This document shows, one piece after another, positions 39,104 to 49,306 of a DNA stretch of 64,000 nt. Position 1 is the stretch's first letter. Every line of letters starts with the position of its first letter. The stretch spans positions 1 to 64,000 of the forward strand of contig NZ_ACCD01000006.1 of NCBI RefSeq assembly GCF_000173775.1, written 5' to 3'. Under the pieces are notes generated by a model that did no database searches, was not told where the DNA came from, and saw only the letters and a program-made list of their open reading frames with translations. The translations under genes were made by a program, and so were the position numbers. This DNA is from Yersinia rohdei ATCC 43380 (GTDB lineage: Bacteria > Pseudomonadota > Gammaproteobacteria > Enterobacterales > Enterobacteriaceae).

Positions 39104-40729
39104 ATGCATCGCCGTGATTTTATCAAATTAACGGCCGCTCTTGGAGCCGCCACCTCACTGCCTTTATGGAGCCGCGCGGCGTTCGCCGCAGATTTTTCCC
39201 CCTTACCTATCCCGCCGCTACTCCAGCCGGATGCCAGTGGCATCATTAACCTGAATATCCAAACCGGTACTATGGCCTGGTTACCCACTGCATCCACAGC
39301 AACTTGGGGCTATAACGGAAATTTACTGGGGCCAGCTATTCGTCTGCAGCGCGGTAAGCCGGTAACCATCAATTTGACCAATTCCTTACCAGAGGCGACC
39401 ACGCTGCATTGGCATGGTTTGGAAATTCCCGGTGAAGCCGATGGCGGGCCACAGGCACTTATCCCGCCAGGTGCCAAACGTCAGGTTAAATTTACAGTAG
39501 AACAACCCGCGGCCACATGTTGGTTCCATCCACATACGCACGGTAAAACCGGGCATCAGGTGGCGATGGGGCTGGGGGGATTGGTGCTGATTGATGATAG
39601 CGACAGTGAGAAATTACCTCTGCCTAAGCAGTGGGGTGTTGATGATATTCCGGTTATTTTGCAAGATAAATTACTGGGTAAAGACGGCCAAATTGACTAC
39701 CAGCTAGATGTGATGACTGCCGCCGTTGGTTGGTTTGGTGACCGAATGTTTACCAATGGCGCGAGCTACCCACAACAAATTACCCCGCGTGGCTGGGTTC
39801 GTCTGCGGTTACTTAATGGGTGTAATGCCCGGTCACTGAATTTGGCACTGAGTGATGGCCGCCCGATGTATGTTATCGGCAGCGACGGCGGGTTACTGGC
39901 TGAACCGGTTGCAGTGCAGGAATTGCCTATACTTATGGGCGAGCGTTTTGAAGTGCTGATAGAGACTTCGGATGGTAAAGCTCTTGATCTGGTCACCTTA
40001 CCGGTGAAACAAATGGGCATGACATTGGCACCATTTGATAAGCCATTGCCGGTATTGCGTATCCAACCATCACTGGCTGCCGGGAGCAAAATATTGCCAG
40101 ACACCCTTGTGGCGATCCCCGCACTTGCTGATGTCGCCGGTTTGCAAGAACGTTGGTTCCAGCTGATGATGGATCCAAAATTAGATATGCTGGGAATGCA
40201 GGCGCTGATGAACCGCTATGGCATGGCAGCTATGGCTGGTATGAATATGGATCACGGTGCTATGCCGGGTATGGACAGTGGTAATATGGCCGGAATGGAT
40301 CATGGGAATATGAAAGGCATGAGTCATGAGAATATGAAAGGCATGAATCATGGTGCGATGAAAGCAGCGCCCACCTTTGATTTTAGTCATGCCAATACTA
40401 TCAATGGCAAAGCATTCTCAATGACCGAACCGGCCTTTGATGCCAAACTTGGCCAATACGAAAAATGGACTGTCTCGGGTGAGGGCGACATGATGCTGCA
40501 TCCATTCCATGTCCACGGTACGCAGTTCCGCATTTTGACCGAAAATGGCCAGCCGCCAGCACCGCACCGCCGTGGTTGGAAAGATACCGTACGAGTGGAA
40601 GGGGCGCGCAGTGAAATATTAGTGCGATTTAACCATTTGGCCCCCGCTAGCATGCCTTATATGGCCCACTGCCATCTATTGGAACATGAAGACACGGGCA
40701 TGATGCTGGGCTTTACCGTCAGCGGGTGA
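39104..40729 (+). CDS. cueO: Periplasmic multicopper oxidase CueO
   Basis: CueO oxidises Cu(I) to protect the periplasm. The twin-arginine signal '[20 protein letters not shown]' gives Tat export of the folded enzyme. Copper ligands appear in '[10 protein letters not shown]', '[11 protein letters not shown]', '[10 protein letters not shown]' and '[14 protein letters not shown]'. A Met/His-rich segment at ~365-425 ('[20 protein letters not shown]') is the Cu(I)-binding insert and is longer than in E. coli, explaining 541 against 516 residues. The start at 39104 has a GGAG site and preserves the signal; the longer frame from 39002 overlaps the CueR promoter. Confidence 0.95.
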   Translation: MHRRDFIKLTAALGAATSLPLWSRAAFAADFSPLPIPPLLQPDASGIINLNIQTGTMAWLPTASTATWGYNGNLLGPAIRLQRGKPVTINLTNSLPEATTLHWHGLEIPGEADGGPQALIPPGAKRQVKFTVEQPAATCWFHPHTHGKTGHQVAMGLGGLVLIDDSDSEKLPLPKQWGVDDIPVILQDKLLGKDGQIDYQLDVMTAAVGWFGDRMFTNGASYPQQITPRGWVRLRLLNGCNARSLNLALSDGRPMYVIGSDGGLLAEPVAVQELPILMGERFEVLIETSDGKALDLVTLPVKQMGMTLAPFDKPLPVLRIQPSLAAGSKILPDTLVAIPALADVAGLQERWFQLMMDPKLDMLGMQALMNRYGMAAMAGMNMDHGAMPGMDSGNMAGMDHGNMKGMSHENMKGMNHGAMKAAPTFDFSHANTINGKAFSMTEPAFDAKLGQYEKWTVSGEGDMMLHPFHVHGTQFRILTENGQPPAPHRRGWKDTVRVEGARSEILVRFNHLAPASMPYMAHCHLLEHEDTGMMLGFTVSG

Positions 40730-40811
40730 GTCCGTCGCAACATAGCTCAGGCTATGGTAAACTCAGCGGCTTTCTTCCGGCAACCAACGTAAAAAAGCGA
40801 CATTAATACCT

Positions 40812-41348
40812 ATGAAACATATTGTAGAAGTCATGATTTCCGAGCAGGAAGTCAAAACCCGAATTGCCGAGTTAGGCCAGCAAATCTCCGAACATTACCG
40901 CGACAGCGGCAGTGAAATGGTGTTGGTTGGGTTGCTCCGTGGTTCATTTATGTTTATGGCTGACTTATGTCGCGCTATTGATGTTTCCCATGAAGTCGAT
41001 TTTATGACGGCCTCCAGCTACGGCAATGGCATGAGTACCACCCGTGATGTAAAAATCCTGAAAGATTTGGATGAAGATATCCGTGGTAAAGATGTGCTGA
41101 TCGTCGAAGATATTATCGATTCTGGTAATACATTAAGTAAAGTTCGTGAAATCCTGCAACTGCGTGGGCCAAAATCATTAGCTATTTGTACGCTATTGGA
41201 TAAACCCCAGCGCCGTGAAGTACAGGTGCCGGTAGAGTGGGTCGGTTTTGCCATCCCTGATGAGTTTGTTGTGGGTTATGGTATTGATTATGCTCAGCGT
41301 TACCGGCATTTACCTTATGTAGGTAAAGTGGTGATGTTGGACGAATAA
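40812..41348 (+). CDS. hpt: Hypoxanthine phosphoribosyltransferase
   Basis: Hpt salvages hypoxanthine (and guanine less well) with PRPP to IMP. The 178 residues include the PRPP-binding motif '[14 protein letters not shown]' and '[17 protein letters not shown]', typical of the family. It is convergent with can. Confidence 0.95.
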   Translation: MKHIVEVMISEQEVKTRIAELGQQISEHYRDSGSEMVLVGLLRGSFMFMADLCRAIDVSHEVDFMTASSYGNGMSTTRDVKILKDLDEDIRGKDVLIVEDIIDSGNTLSKVREILQLRGPKSLAICTLLDKPQRREVQVPVEWVGFAIPDEFVVGYGIDYAQRYRHLPYVGKVVMLDE

Positions 41349-41447
41349 TTGGCCGATGGGCTACTGTGCGTTAGTACTTTGAGCTGATTTAGCGGTGATT
41401 TTTATGGGAGAGGGCGCGCTTGAACGTACCCTCCCATAGTGACTTAT

Positions 41448-42110
41448 TTAGTCTTCTGTTGCTTTTGGCTGTAATAACTCGGCCATTGCTTTGCGGTATA
41501 CCATTTCAAGGCTACCTAAGCTGGTGGCAGAGACTTCTAAATCTCGCAGCAGCCCATCTTCGATACCATATACCCAGCCGTGGATCATGGCTTTTTGCCC
41601 GCGCTTCCAGGCCGAACGAACAATGGTAGAATGACCCAAGTTATACACTTGCTCTACCACGTTGATTTGGCACAAAACATTGCTACGATCTTCTGGCGGT
41701 AATTCGCCTAGCAGTGAGCTATGTTTGTACCAAAGATCACGGATGTGCAGCAACCAGTTGTCAATCAGCCCCATTTCTTCGCCTTTGATTGCGGCTTCAA
41801 CACCGCCACAACCCAGGTGACCACAGATAATAATATGCTCGACTTGCAATACATCGATGGCATATTGAACTACCGACAGGCAGTTTAAATCGGTGTGAAT
41901 CACCAAGTTAGCAACATTACGGTGAACAAATAATTCACCCGCATGCAGGCCGGTAAGTTGTTCGGCGGGGACACGGCTATCTGAACAGCCAATCCACAGA
42001 AAACGGGGTTTCTGGGCTTCTGCCAAGTGCTCAAAAAAATCAGGATTGTCTTTACTGATTAAGTTTGACCAAGTCCGATTATTCGCGATGAGCTTCTCTA
42101 TTTCTTTCAT
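41448..42110 (-). CDS. can: Beta-class carbonic anhydrase
   Basis: This cytosolic zinc enzyme interconverts CO2 and bicarbonate, needed for growth in air. Zinc ligands lie in '[12 protein letters not shown]' (Cys42, Asp44) and 'ICGHLGCGG' (His98, Cys101). The length of 220 residues is the same as E. coli Can. It diverges from yadG, as in E. coli. 235 bases separate the two starts, with no clear operator. Confidence 0.96.
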   Translation of the reverse strand: MKEIEKLIANNRTWSNLISKDNPDFFEHLAEAQKPRFLWIGCSDSRVPAEQLTGLHAGELFVHRNVANLVIHTDLNCLSVVQYAIDVLQVEHIIICGHLGCGGVEAAIKGEEMGLIDNWLLHIRDLWYKHSSLLGELPPEDRSNVLCQINVVEQVYNLGHSTIVRSAWKRGQKAMIHGWVYGIEDGLLRDLEVSATSLGSLEMVYRKAMAELLQPKATED

Positions 42111-42345
42111 GAATGTAAATAGCCTGTAATGAACGAATTACGATAGGATAATATACGACAAGGATTACGATTTTGAAATCGGAACAGTGAGGTTCCTTTG
42201 ATTGCGCCATTCTGTCTGCGTAACATTTTCTCGGTGTCTGCTTGGCTCCCTTTTGCCACCCAGAACTTGCCCAATAAGGGTGAGTCAGTAAGCCATGGAT
42301 GTGCTGTGCCCCCGAGTACTCATTGAATAAGGTTATTTTTTACTT

Positions 42346-43272
42346 ATGATAAATGCACTGGAAATATCGCAGCTGACCAAAACCTATGCGGGTGGCGTTC
42401 AGGCATTGCGTGGCATCGATCTGCATGTCGAAGCTGGCGATTTTTATGCTTTGCTCGGGCCGAATGGGGCGGGTAAATCCACCACCATTGGCATTATCAG
42501 TTCGTTAGTGAACAAAACATCTGGCAAGGTTAAGGTCTTTGGCTACGACATCGATCAAGATATCGTCAATGCCAAACGCCAGCTCGGATTAGTACCACAG
42601 GAATTTAACTTTAACCCGTTTGAGACGGTATTGCAGATTGTAATAACTCAGGCGGGATATTATGGCGTCACACGGCGCGAAGCCCTGCAACGGGCAGAAA
42701 AATACCTGAGTCAGTTGGATTTATGGGGCAAACGTAATGAGCGCGCCATCCGTCTATCCGGTGGTATGAAACGCCGCTTAATGATAGCGCGAGCTCTGAT
42801 GCATGAGCCCAAATTACTGATTCTGGATGAGCCCACCGCAGGGGTTGATATTGAGCTGCGTCGCTCCATGTGGGGGTTCCTGAAAGAGTTGAATGCGCAG
42901 GGAACGACCATCATTCTGACCACCCATTATCTGGAAGAGGCAGAAATGCTGTGCCGCAACATTGGTATTATCCAAAATGGTGAATTGGTGGAAAATACCA
43001 CTATGAAACAGTTGCTTGGCAAGCTTGAATCCGAAACCTTCATTTTCGATTTGGGCATTAAAAGCCCGCTACCAAAGCTGGAAGGGTATAGCTATCGTCT
43101 GACGGATACCTCAACGTTGGAAGTTGATGTTAAACGCGAACAGGGCCTGAATGGTTTATTCAGTCAATTGAATGCTCAGGGAATTCAGGTACAAAGTATG
43201 CGCAACAAGGCCAATCGCCTGGAAGAGCTATTCGTCACCTTGGTTAATGGTAACGGGGGAGAAAAAGCATGA
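42346..43272 (+). CDS. yadG: ABC transporter ATP-binding protein YadG
   Basis: A 308-residue ATPase subunit with Walker A 'GPNGAGKSTT', signature 'IRLSGGMKRRLMIARALMHE' (abridged) and Walker B 'LLILDEPTAGVD'. It pairs with the permease YadH, whose start overlaps its stop (ATGA). The type resembles multidrug/polysaccharide exporters of the DrrA class; the substrate is unknown. Confidence 0.94.
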   Translation: MINALEISQLTKTYAGGVQALRGIDLHVEAGDFYALLGPNGAGKSTTIGIISSLVNKTSGKVKVFGYDIDQDIVNAKRQLGLVPQEFNFNPFETVLQIVITQAGYYGVTRREALQRAEKYLSQLDLWGKRNERAIRLSGGMKRRLMIARALMHEPKLLILDEPTAGVDIELRRSMWGFLKELNAQGTTIILTTHYLEEAEMLCRNIGIIQNGELVENTTMKQLLGKLESETFIFDLGIKSPLPKLEGYSYRLTDTSTLEVDVKREQGLNGLFSQLNAQGIQVQSMRNKANRLEELFVTLVNGNGGEKA

Positions 43273-44039
43273 TCCGCTTGTATTGGGTCGCATTACAAAG
43301 TATTTGGATCAAAGAAATTACGCGATTTGCCCGTATCTGGATCCAAACTCTGGTGCCACCGGTGATTACCATGTCGCTCTATTTCGTTATTTTCGGCAAC
43401 CTGATTGGTTCGCGAATTGGCGATATGGGCGGTTTTGACTATATGCAGTTTATTGTTCCCGGCTTGATTATGATGGCGGTTATCACGAACTCATATGCCA
43501 ATGTCGCGGCTTCATTCTTTGGCGCAAAATTTCAGCGCAGTATTGAAGAACTGTTGGTCGCACCTGTGCCCACACATATTGTGATTATCGGCTTTGTCGG
43601 TGGTGGGGTGGCGCGCGGGATTTGTGTCGGTATTTTGGTGACGATTATTTCGCTGTTCTTCGTCCCCCTACATGTCCATTCCTGGTCAATGATTTCACTG
43701 ACATTAATGCTGACGGCAATTCTGTTTTCCCTTGGCGGGTTATTGAATGCTGTTTTTGCTAAAACATTCGATGATATTAGTCTGGTGCCGACTTTTGTGC
43801 TGACACCGCTGACGTATTTGGGCGGGGTATTTTACTCGTTAGCTTTATTGCCCCCATTCTGGCAGGCAGTATCAAAGCTGAACCCTATCGTGTATATGAT
43901 CAGTGGCTTCCGCTATGGCTTCCTTGGCATTACTGATGTGCCGCTGGTTTACACCATTGGTGTCTTGGTGATATTTATCGCGGTATTTTATGCTTGGGCG
44001 TGGTATTTGATTGAGCGCGGTCGCGGCCTGCGCACCTAG
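43269..44039 (+). CDS. yadH: ABC-2 type permease YadH
   Basis: A 256-residue membrane subunit with about six helices and the ABC-2 motif near 'LTPLTYLGGVFYSLALLP'. 'FQRSIEELLVAPVPTHIVII' is typical of the exporter family. It is translationally coupled to yadG and forms its membrane partner. Confidence 0.93.
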   Translation: MIRLYWVALQSIWIKEITRFARIWIQTLVPPVITMSLYFVIFGNLIGSRIGDMGGFDYMQFIVPGLIMMAVITNSYANVAASFFGAKFQRSIEELLVAPVPTHIVIIGFVGGGVARGICVGILVTIISLFFVPLHVHSWSMISLTLMLTAILFSLGGLLNAVFAKTFDDISLVPTFVLTPLTYLGGVFYSLALLPPFWQAVSKLNPIVYMISGFRYGFLGITDVPLVYTIGVLVIFIAVFYAWAWYLIERGRGLRT

Positions 44040-44277
44040 TTCTTTTTATGCCTGGCGTTGCGGTGGGGTTTGCTTGCTGTAACGCCAATAACTTTCGTTG
44101 TTGGCCTCGGTCGTAAATTATTCGTTAGTTAATTGTTGTTAATACTGGAATTTAATCGTAATAAATAATGTCCCTGCCTAATATCGCCTTTCTCAACTTC
44201 AAGCGACTCATGTTATGCTGGCGCACCAGATTTCCCCCTTTTCAATTCAGCGCCGAATGCGCATAAGTAGAACGATA

Positions 44278-45588
44278 ATGTGGCATAAAAACAGAATAGC
44301 TATTGGGATGCTACTCGGTATTGTCATGTCGGTAATGCTACCGGCAGCCCATGCAGATCTTCTGCCAGACCAAACGATTCTTACTCCTAAATTGATGGTC
44401 GCAGATCGCGATAGTGAAATATATTCACTGGTTGGCGAGGAAGTCATTCCGGTCGGAGAGATTAAAGAAGACCAAATTATTCAGGTATTGCCCGCAGCGG
44501 CAGAATACTATGAGTTTAAATTTGGTAACGGCACCGGTTTTATTGATAAAGATGATTTGAAGGATGTCAATAAAGCGAGAAAAAACAATGACATATTGGG
44601 CGATTTAAATAAGCCTCTGCCAAATCAAAATATTATCATCAAGAATGAAACTGCGGTTTATTTGGCCGCTGATGTCGACAGTGAACAATTTGCTACCTTG
44701 GTAGAGAATTTGCGTTACCCGATTGTCGGCAAGCTGAAAGACCGGCTAGGCAATACCTGGTACCAGGTCAATATTGGCGAACGTTTAGGTTATGTCAGCA
44801 GTGAGAGCGCGGAAATAGATAATGGCATTCCTATCCTGACCTATCACCATATATTGAAAAATGAGGAAAATAAGCGTTTCCTGAACACCTCAACCACGAC
44901 TTCTGATGCTGCTTTTAGTAACCAGATGGCCTATCTGAAGCAGACGGGTTATGACACAATCTCTCTCTATCAGCTTGAAGGTTATCTCAATAATAAGATT
45001 AATCTGCCAGCAAAAGTTGTGGTGATAACATTCGATGATGGCCTTAAATCAGTTCATCGCTATGCCTATCCGATTTTAAAAGAAAATGGTTTTCGGGCGA
45101 CGGCATTTATCATTTCATCGCGTATTAAACATCATCCGCAAAAATGGAATCCTGACTCATTACAGTTTATGAGTATTTCTGAATTGAAGGAGATCCAGGA
45201 TGTATTTGATATTCAATCTCATACCCACTTTTTACATCGGACAGATAATAAGCGTAACCCAATTTTATTGAGCCGCTCTTATCACAATATTGTTTTTGAT
45301 TTTGAGCATTCGCGCCGGGCATTATCTCAATTTAATCCGCATGTGGTTTTTGTGTCGTACCCCTTTGGCGGGTTTAACCAAACCGCTATTGATGCGGCAA
45401 AAGATGCAGGGTTCCATTTGGCGGTAACTACCATTCGGGGCAAGGTAAAACCGGGTGATAATCCCTATACCCTTAAGCGGCTTTATATTCTGCGCACGGA
45501 TTCAATTCCGACTATGGCGGAGCGCATTGCCAATGAACCCGGCCAACTACCTGTTCCGGCAGCACCTTTGGTGATGGAGTCTGATTAG
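44278..45588 (+). CDS. yadE: Exported polysaccharide deacetylase YadE
   Basis: A protein of 436 residues with an N-terminal signal/anchor ([17 protein letters not shown]), two SH3-like stretches up to ~200, and a NodB-type deacetylase domain. Metal and catalytic residues are seen in '[13 protein letters not shown]' and '[12 protein letters not shown]', with '[20 protein letters not shown]' following. It is collinear with E. coli YadE. The start is uncertain: ATG 44278 gives the cleanest signal; the frame opens at 44215. Substrate is unknown, probably an envelope N-acetylated glycan. Confidence 0.87.
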   Translation: MWHKNRIAIGMLLGIVMSVMLPAAHADLLPDQTILTPKLMVADRDSEIYSLVGEEVIPVGEIKEDQIIQVLPAAAEYYEFKFGNGTGFIDKDDLKDVNKARKNNDILGDLNKPLPNQNIIIKNETAVYLAADVDSEQFATLVENLRYPIVGKLKDRLGNTWYQVNIGERLGYVSSESAEIDNGIPILTYHHILKNEENKRFLNTSTTTSDAAFSNQMAYLKQTGYDTISLYQLEGYLNNKINLPAKVVVITFDDGLKSVHRYAYPILKENGFRATAFIISSRIKHHPQKWNPDSLQFMSISELKEIQDVFDIQSHTHFLHRTDNKRNPILLSRSYHNIVFDFEHSRRALSQFNPHVVFVSYPFGGFNQTAIDAAKDAGFHLAVTTIRGKVKPGDNPYTLKRLYILRTDSIPTMAERIANEPGQLPVPAAPLVMESD

Positions 45589-45602
45589 CGGCTCAAGAGA
45601 TA

Positions 45603-45633
45603 AAAAAGGCGCTTTTAATAAAGCGCCTTTTTA
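45603..45633. terminator. Rho-independent terminator after yadE
   Basis: AAAGGCGCTT-TTAATA-AAGCGCCTTT flanked by A-run and T-run, so it could work in both directions between yadE and panD. Confidence 0.88.
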
Positions 45634-45714
45634 TGGTGCCACTTGCCTATAAAGGGGATTACCTGAATCATTGGAGCCATAGCGAATAACCGTATGGCTT
45701 CAAGTCCAAGGCTA

Positions 45715-46095
45715 TTAGGCGACCTGAACCGGCACGGCTTTCGCTTTGCGCAACAGCTCATTTTGGCCTTCAAAGTAAGCCACTTTGGGGTGGTGCAGGC
45801 GAGCATCAGCATCAGACATCTGGACATAAGAGCAGATTATCAGTTTATCACCGACACAGGCGCAGCGCGCCGCAGCGCCATTCACCGAAATAATTTTGGA
45901 GCCACGCTCGGCGGCAATAGCATAAGTTGAAAAACGCTGACCATTATCAACGTTATAAATATCAATGGCTTCGTATTCCAGAATGCCCGCAGCTTCCAGA
46001 AAATCCTGGTCAATAGCGCAGGAACCTTCATAGTGCAAATCAGCTTGAGTAACTTTGACCCGATGCAGTTTGCCTTGCAACATAGTGCGTATCAT
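45715..46095 (-). CDS. panD: Aspartate 1-decarboxylase proenzyme
   Basis: PanD makes beta-alanine for pantothenate. It is a 126-residue pyruvoyl enzyme self-processed at Gly24-Ser25 in '[12 protein letters not shown]'. '[13 protein letters not shown]' and '[19 protein letters not shown]' are conserved. It is separated from panC here by an inserted gene. Confidence 0.96.
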   Translation of the reverse strand: MIRTMLQGKLHRVKVTQADLHYEGSCAIDQDFLEAAGILEYEAIDIYNVDNGQRFSTYAIAAERGSKIISVNGAAARCACVGDKLIICSYVQMSDADARLHHPKVAYFEGQNELLRKAKAVPVQVA

Positions 46096-46204
46096 AACTC
46101 TTACCTTTGACCCCGGTTATTGCCCAGAAGAAGTCTGGCACCCCATCCCTTCACCAACTGATGTAAGGATAAAGCCAGATTTTTGCTGATTTTATACCCG
46201 TTGT

Positions 46205-46711
46205 CTATGCATATGATTGCGGAGGCTTAACATTTGCTATTTTTCTTAGGAGTTGTGTATCCTCCCCTCTATCCCAAAACTCCTGCTGCGAGAAAGGGGT
46301 TACTATGTTATCCGGGCCTGTAACTGTATAGCGACCGGTAACAGTATTAAATACGACTCTTAATATTAGGCTTCCGTTCGGATCGGTAAGTGTTAATTCG
46401 GTAAAAACCCCTTTGGGTTCTTTCATAAAACTGCACTCGTAATCAGCGGGCATTAATTTCTTCAGTTCCTCAAAATGACCTTCAGCAATTTTAATAACGT
46501 CGTTGGAATTATTTTTATTTGTTGCGTCATAGGGTAGGTGACAGATGCTGTGTAAATGTCCCAGAGCCTCGGCCTTATGACTAGACAAGAAAAAATCCTT
46601 AATTTTTTCCCAGATACTCATATAAGGTAGATCCTTGCTCTTTGCCATATTCTCTATTGTTAGCTTACTGATGTGGGTTGAAAACAAAGTGGATACAAGA
46701 GGAATCTTCAT
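46205..46711 (-). CDS. Stand-alone SspH/SlrP-type N-terminal type III effector domain protein
   Basis: A 168-residue protein starting at ATG 46711, chosen for a strong AAGGAG site seven bases ahead. Residues ~31-45 contain 'SIWEKIKDFFLSSHKAEAL', the WEK(I/M)xxFF motif of Salmonella SPI-2 translocated effectors. The following 'ICHLP', 'FEELKKLMPADYE' and 'VVFNTVTGRYTVTG' parallel the N-terminal domain (TTSSLRR, PF12468) of SspH2 and SlrP. The leucine-rich repeats and NEL ubiquitin-ligase domain of those effectors are absent; the protein ends ~35 residues after the domain. It may be a minimal effector, a decoy or a relic. It is AT-rich against its neighbours and inserted between panD and panC. 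Assignment is by remembered sequence similarity. Confidence 0.65.
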   Translation of the reverse strand: MKIPLVSTLFSTHISKLTIENMAKSKDLPYMSIWEKIKDFFLSSHKAEALGHLHSICHLPYDATNKNNSNDVIKIAEGHFEELKKLMPADYECSFMKEPKGVFTELTLTDPNGSLILRVVFNTVTGRYTVTGPDNIVTPFSQQEFWDRGEDTQLLRKIANVKPPQSYA

Positions 46712-46872
46712 AAGCAATCTCCTTTTATTTGAAGTTATATTTTATAAAAAAGGCAGATAGCAAGGTTATACGGCTAATACCTTGTTTTGATAGTGATGAG
46801 GAGAAAAGAGGGGATTAAAAGGGAATGCAGTGAACATCGCTGGTTTTAGCGATATCCACTGTGATAATAAAA

Positions 46873-47727
46873 TCAGCTTTGTAAATCAATTAGTTGATTA
46901 TCAATTAGTCGGGCTTTCCCCAACCAGGCAGCCATTAGAATAACGGCTTTTTTGCTCTCGACGGTCAAGGGCTGTAAGGTTTCTGCATCGCGGATAAACA
47001 GCTCATCTGGGGTGAAACCGGCCGCTTGTAACTGCTCTGAGGTGACGGCCAGTAAATCATCAATTTGCCGCTCGCCCGAGCTAAGTTTTTCTGCCAAAGC
47101 TTGCATTATCTGATGGAGTTGTGGCGCGATTTTTCGCTCTTCGGCGGTCAAATAGCCATTACGCGAGCTCAGTGCCAAACCATCTTTGGCGCGTACAATC
47201 GGCACCCCGACAATACTGATGTCATAACCCATATCCGCCACCATTTTGCGGATCAATGCCAACTGCTGATAATCTTTTTCGCCAAAGCAGGCCACATCAG
47301 GTTGCACCAGATTGAACAGCTTGCTGACGATGGTCGATACACCACGGAAATGGCCGGGGCGGCTGGCACCTTCTAAAATGGTCGACAGGGCTGGGACATC
47401 AACATAGGTTTGATTTTCTAATCCTGTCGGGTAAATATCCACTGCTGCCGGGGCGAAGACCAAATCAACCCCCTGACGGGTTAGCTTCTCACAATCTTCC
47501 TGCAAGGTACGCGGGTAGCGGGCTAAATCATCCGGGCGTTCAAATTGCAGCGGATTAACAAAAATACTCACCACCACAATATCGGCATAGGCTTTGGCTT
47601 CTTCCACCAGTGTCATATGCCCTTGGTGCAGGTTGCCCATGGTCGGCACCAATGCAACGCGCTTACCTTCTTGACGCCAACGGCGGATTTGCTGGCGCAG
47701 CAGCGGCAGAGTTTCAATAATTAACAT
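46873..47727 (-). CDS. panC: Pantothenate synthetase
   Basis: PanC condenses pantoate and beta-alanine with ATP. The 284 residues include '[15 protein letters not shown]' (HIGH-type nucleotide motif), '[19 protein letters not shown]' and '[10 protein letters not shown]' (KMSKS-type loop). It is 33 bases downstream of panB in one operon. Confidence 0.96.
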   Translation of the reverse strand: MLIIETLPLLRQQIRRWRQEGKRVALVPTMGNLHQGHMTLVEEAKAYADIVVVSIFVNPLQFERPDDLARYPRTLQEDCEKLTRQGVDLVFAPAAVDIYPTGLENQTYVDVPALSTILEGASRPGHFRGVSTIVSKLFNLVQPDVACFGEKDYQQLALIRKMVADMGYDISIVGVPIVRAKDGLALSSRNGYLTAEERKIAPQLHQIMQALAEKLSSGERQIDDLLAVTSEQLQAAGFTPDELFIRDAETLQPLTVESKKAVILMAAWLGKARLIDNQLIDLQS

Positions 47728-47760
47728 CCATTTCCCCTGGTATTTTTTAGCAGCAATAAA

Positions 47761-48558
47761 TTACTGGAAAGTATGTTCTGGCGCGGGATAGACGCCGCTC
47801 TCAACTTCTTCAATATAAAGCTTAATGGCGGCACGAATATCCCCCGCGCTTTGTGCCAGGAAATTTTTGCTAAATTTAGGTGTATGGCCGCCGGTAATAC
47901 CTAACGCATCATGCATAACCAGAATTTGTCCGTCAGTAACATTACCTGCGCCAATACCAATCACTGGGATCGTCAAGGCTTCGGTGACTCGTTCAGCCAA
48001 TTCGACGGGGACACATTCCAGCACTAACAGCTGCACTCCGGCATTTTCTAGCGCCAGTGCATCTTTTAGCAGTTGGTTGGCCGCCACTTCTTCGCGGCCC
48101 TGAACTTTGTAACCGCCGAAAATATTGACTGACTGCGGAGTGAGTCCCAAATGCCCACATACCGGCACTGCGCGCTCCGCCAGCATGCGAACGGTATCAC
48201 ATAACCAACTGCCACCTTCCAGTTTGACCATGTTAGCCCCGGCGCGCATCAGCTCTGCTGCGTTAGTGAATGTAAGCTCTGCAGTGGCATAACTCATGAA
48301 GGGCATATCTGCCAATAACAGGCTGTGAGGCGCACCACGGCGCACTGCACGGGTATGATAAGCCACATCCGCAACAGTCACTGGCAAGGTAGAATCGAAG
48401 CCTTGTAAGGTCATACCGAGTGAATCCCCCACCAACAGAACGTCAATCCCTTGCTCGGCAAATAACTGGGCAAAGCTGGCATCATAGGCGGTGAGTGTGG
48501 CGAACTTACGCTTTTCTTGTTTCCATTGGCGTAAGTGACTCATGGTGGTGGCTTTCAT
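47761..48558 (-). CDS. panB: 3-methyl-2-oxobutanoate hydroxymethyltransferase
   Basis: PanB makes ketopantoate from alpha-ketoisovalerate and methylene-tetrahydrofolate. '[20 protein letters not shown]', 'LLVGDSLGM' (Mg2+-binding Asp) and '[13 protein letters not shown]' are family hallmarks. ATG 48558 is preferred to the GTG three bases earlier, with AGGAG upstream, giving 265 residues. The 260-base gap to folK holds its promoter, without a clear operator. Confidence 0.96.
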   Translation of the reverse strand: MKATTMSHLRQWKQEKRKFATLTAYDASFAQLFAEQGIDVLLVGDSLGMTLQGFDSTLPVTVADVAYHTRAVRRGAPHSLLLADMPFMSYATAELTFTNAAELMRAGANMVKLEGGSWLCDTVRMLAERAVPVCGHLGLTPQSVNIFGGYKVQGREEVAANQLLKDALALENAGVQLLVLECVPVELAERVTEALTIPVIGIGAGNVTDGQILVMHDALGITGGHTPKFSKNFLAQSAGDIRAAIKLYIEEVESGVYPAPEHTFQ

Positions 48559-48818
48559 CACTCTTTCTCCTGAAATTGTCAGTTTAATAAAACCATTCTA
48601 CTGTAACCTTAGTCCAACGGCGAGCAATGCCATTTTATTTTGGTAATCATATAGATAGCGGTTTTTTATCTCAGTGGGCAGTTAAAAATATTAAATTGCG
48701 GTTGATAACAAAGCGCCATTTTCCCTCCAATCAGCTGTGTCAGCCGTCTGAATAGAATAAAGAATTATCACCAATGGAAAGGGGCGGTTGCATAGAGGGG
48801 AGGGCTGGTAAGCATTAA

Positions 48819-49298
48819 TTACCAGAGCACCATGCCATTTTTATCGACTAACTTAAGGCGGGCTGATAACAATTCGCCATCAGGGAAAATAAGATCCGGG
48901 GCGATATCGGCCAGCGGATAGAGCATAAACTCACGTTCTTTCAGACCATAGTGCGGCACAATCAGGCGATCGGTTTTTATCACCTGATCGCCATACAGCA
49001 TAATATCCAGATCCAGTGTCCGTGGCCCCCAGCGATTTTCTTTCCGCACTCGCCCTTGGTTACGTTCAATGGCTTGAGTGTGGTCTAACAATTGCTCTGG
49101 AGGGAGCGATGTCTCTAATGCGACCACTGCATTGAGGAAATCCGGCTGATCTTGTGGGCCTAACGGCTTAGTGCGATAAAAAGGCGAACATGCCACTAAC
49201 CGGGTGCGCGGCAGATGCTCCAGCGCTTCCAGTGCTGCTTTAACCTGTTGCAGTGGCATCGACTGATTACTGCCTAACGCGATGTAGACCCGGATCAT
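48819..49298 (-). CDS. folK: Hydroxymethyl-dihydropterin pyrophosphokinase
   Basis: FolK transfers pyrophosphate from ATP to the pterin in folate synthesis. The 159 residues carry 'YIALGSNQSMPL', 'FYRTKPLGPQDQPDFLNAVV' and 'RWGPRTLDLDIMLYGD', which contains the two Mg2+-binding Asp residues. It starts eight bases after the pcnB stop, in the usual pcnB-folK operon. Confidence 0.95.
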   Translation of the reverse strand: MIRVYIALGSNQSMPLQQVKAALEALEHLPRTRLVACSPFYRTKPLGPQDQPDFLNAVVALETSLPPEQLLDHTQAIERNQGRVRKENRWGPRTLDLDIMLYGDQVIKTDRLIVPHYGLKEREFMLYPLADIAPDLIFPDGELLSARLKLVDKNGMVLW

Positions 49299-49306
49299 GG
49301 TATCAA

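Noticed and set aside
46205-46711. E. coli yadD-type transposase remnant between panC and panD
   Set aside because: The sequence has none of the transposase-like features of YadD and instead shows the effector WEK motif.
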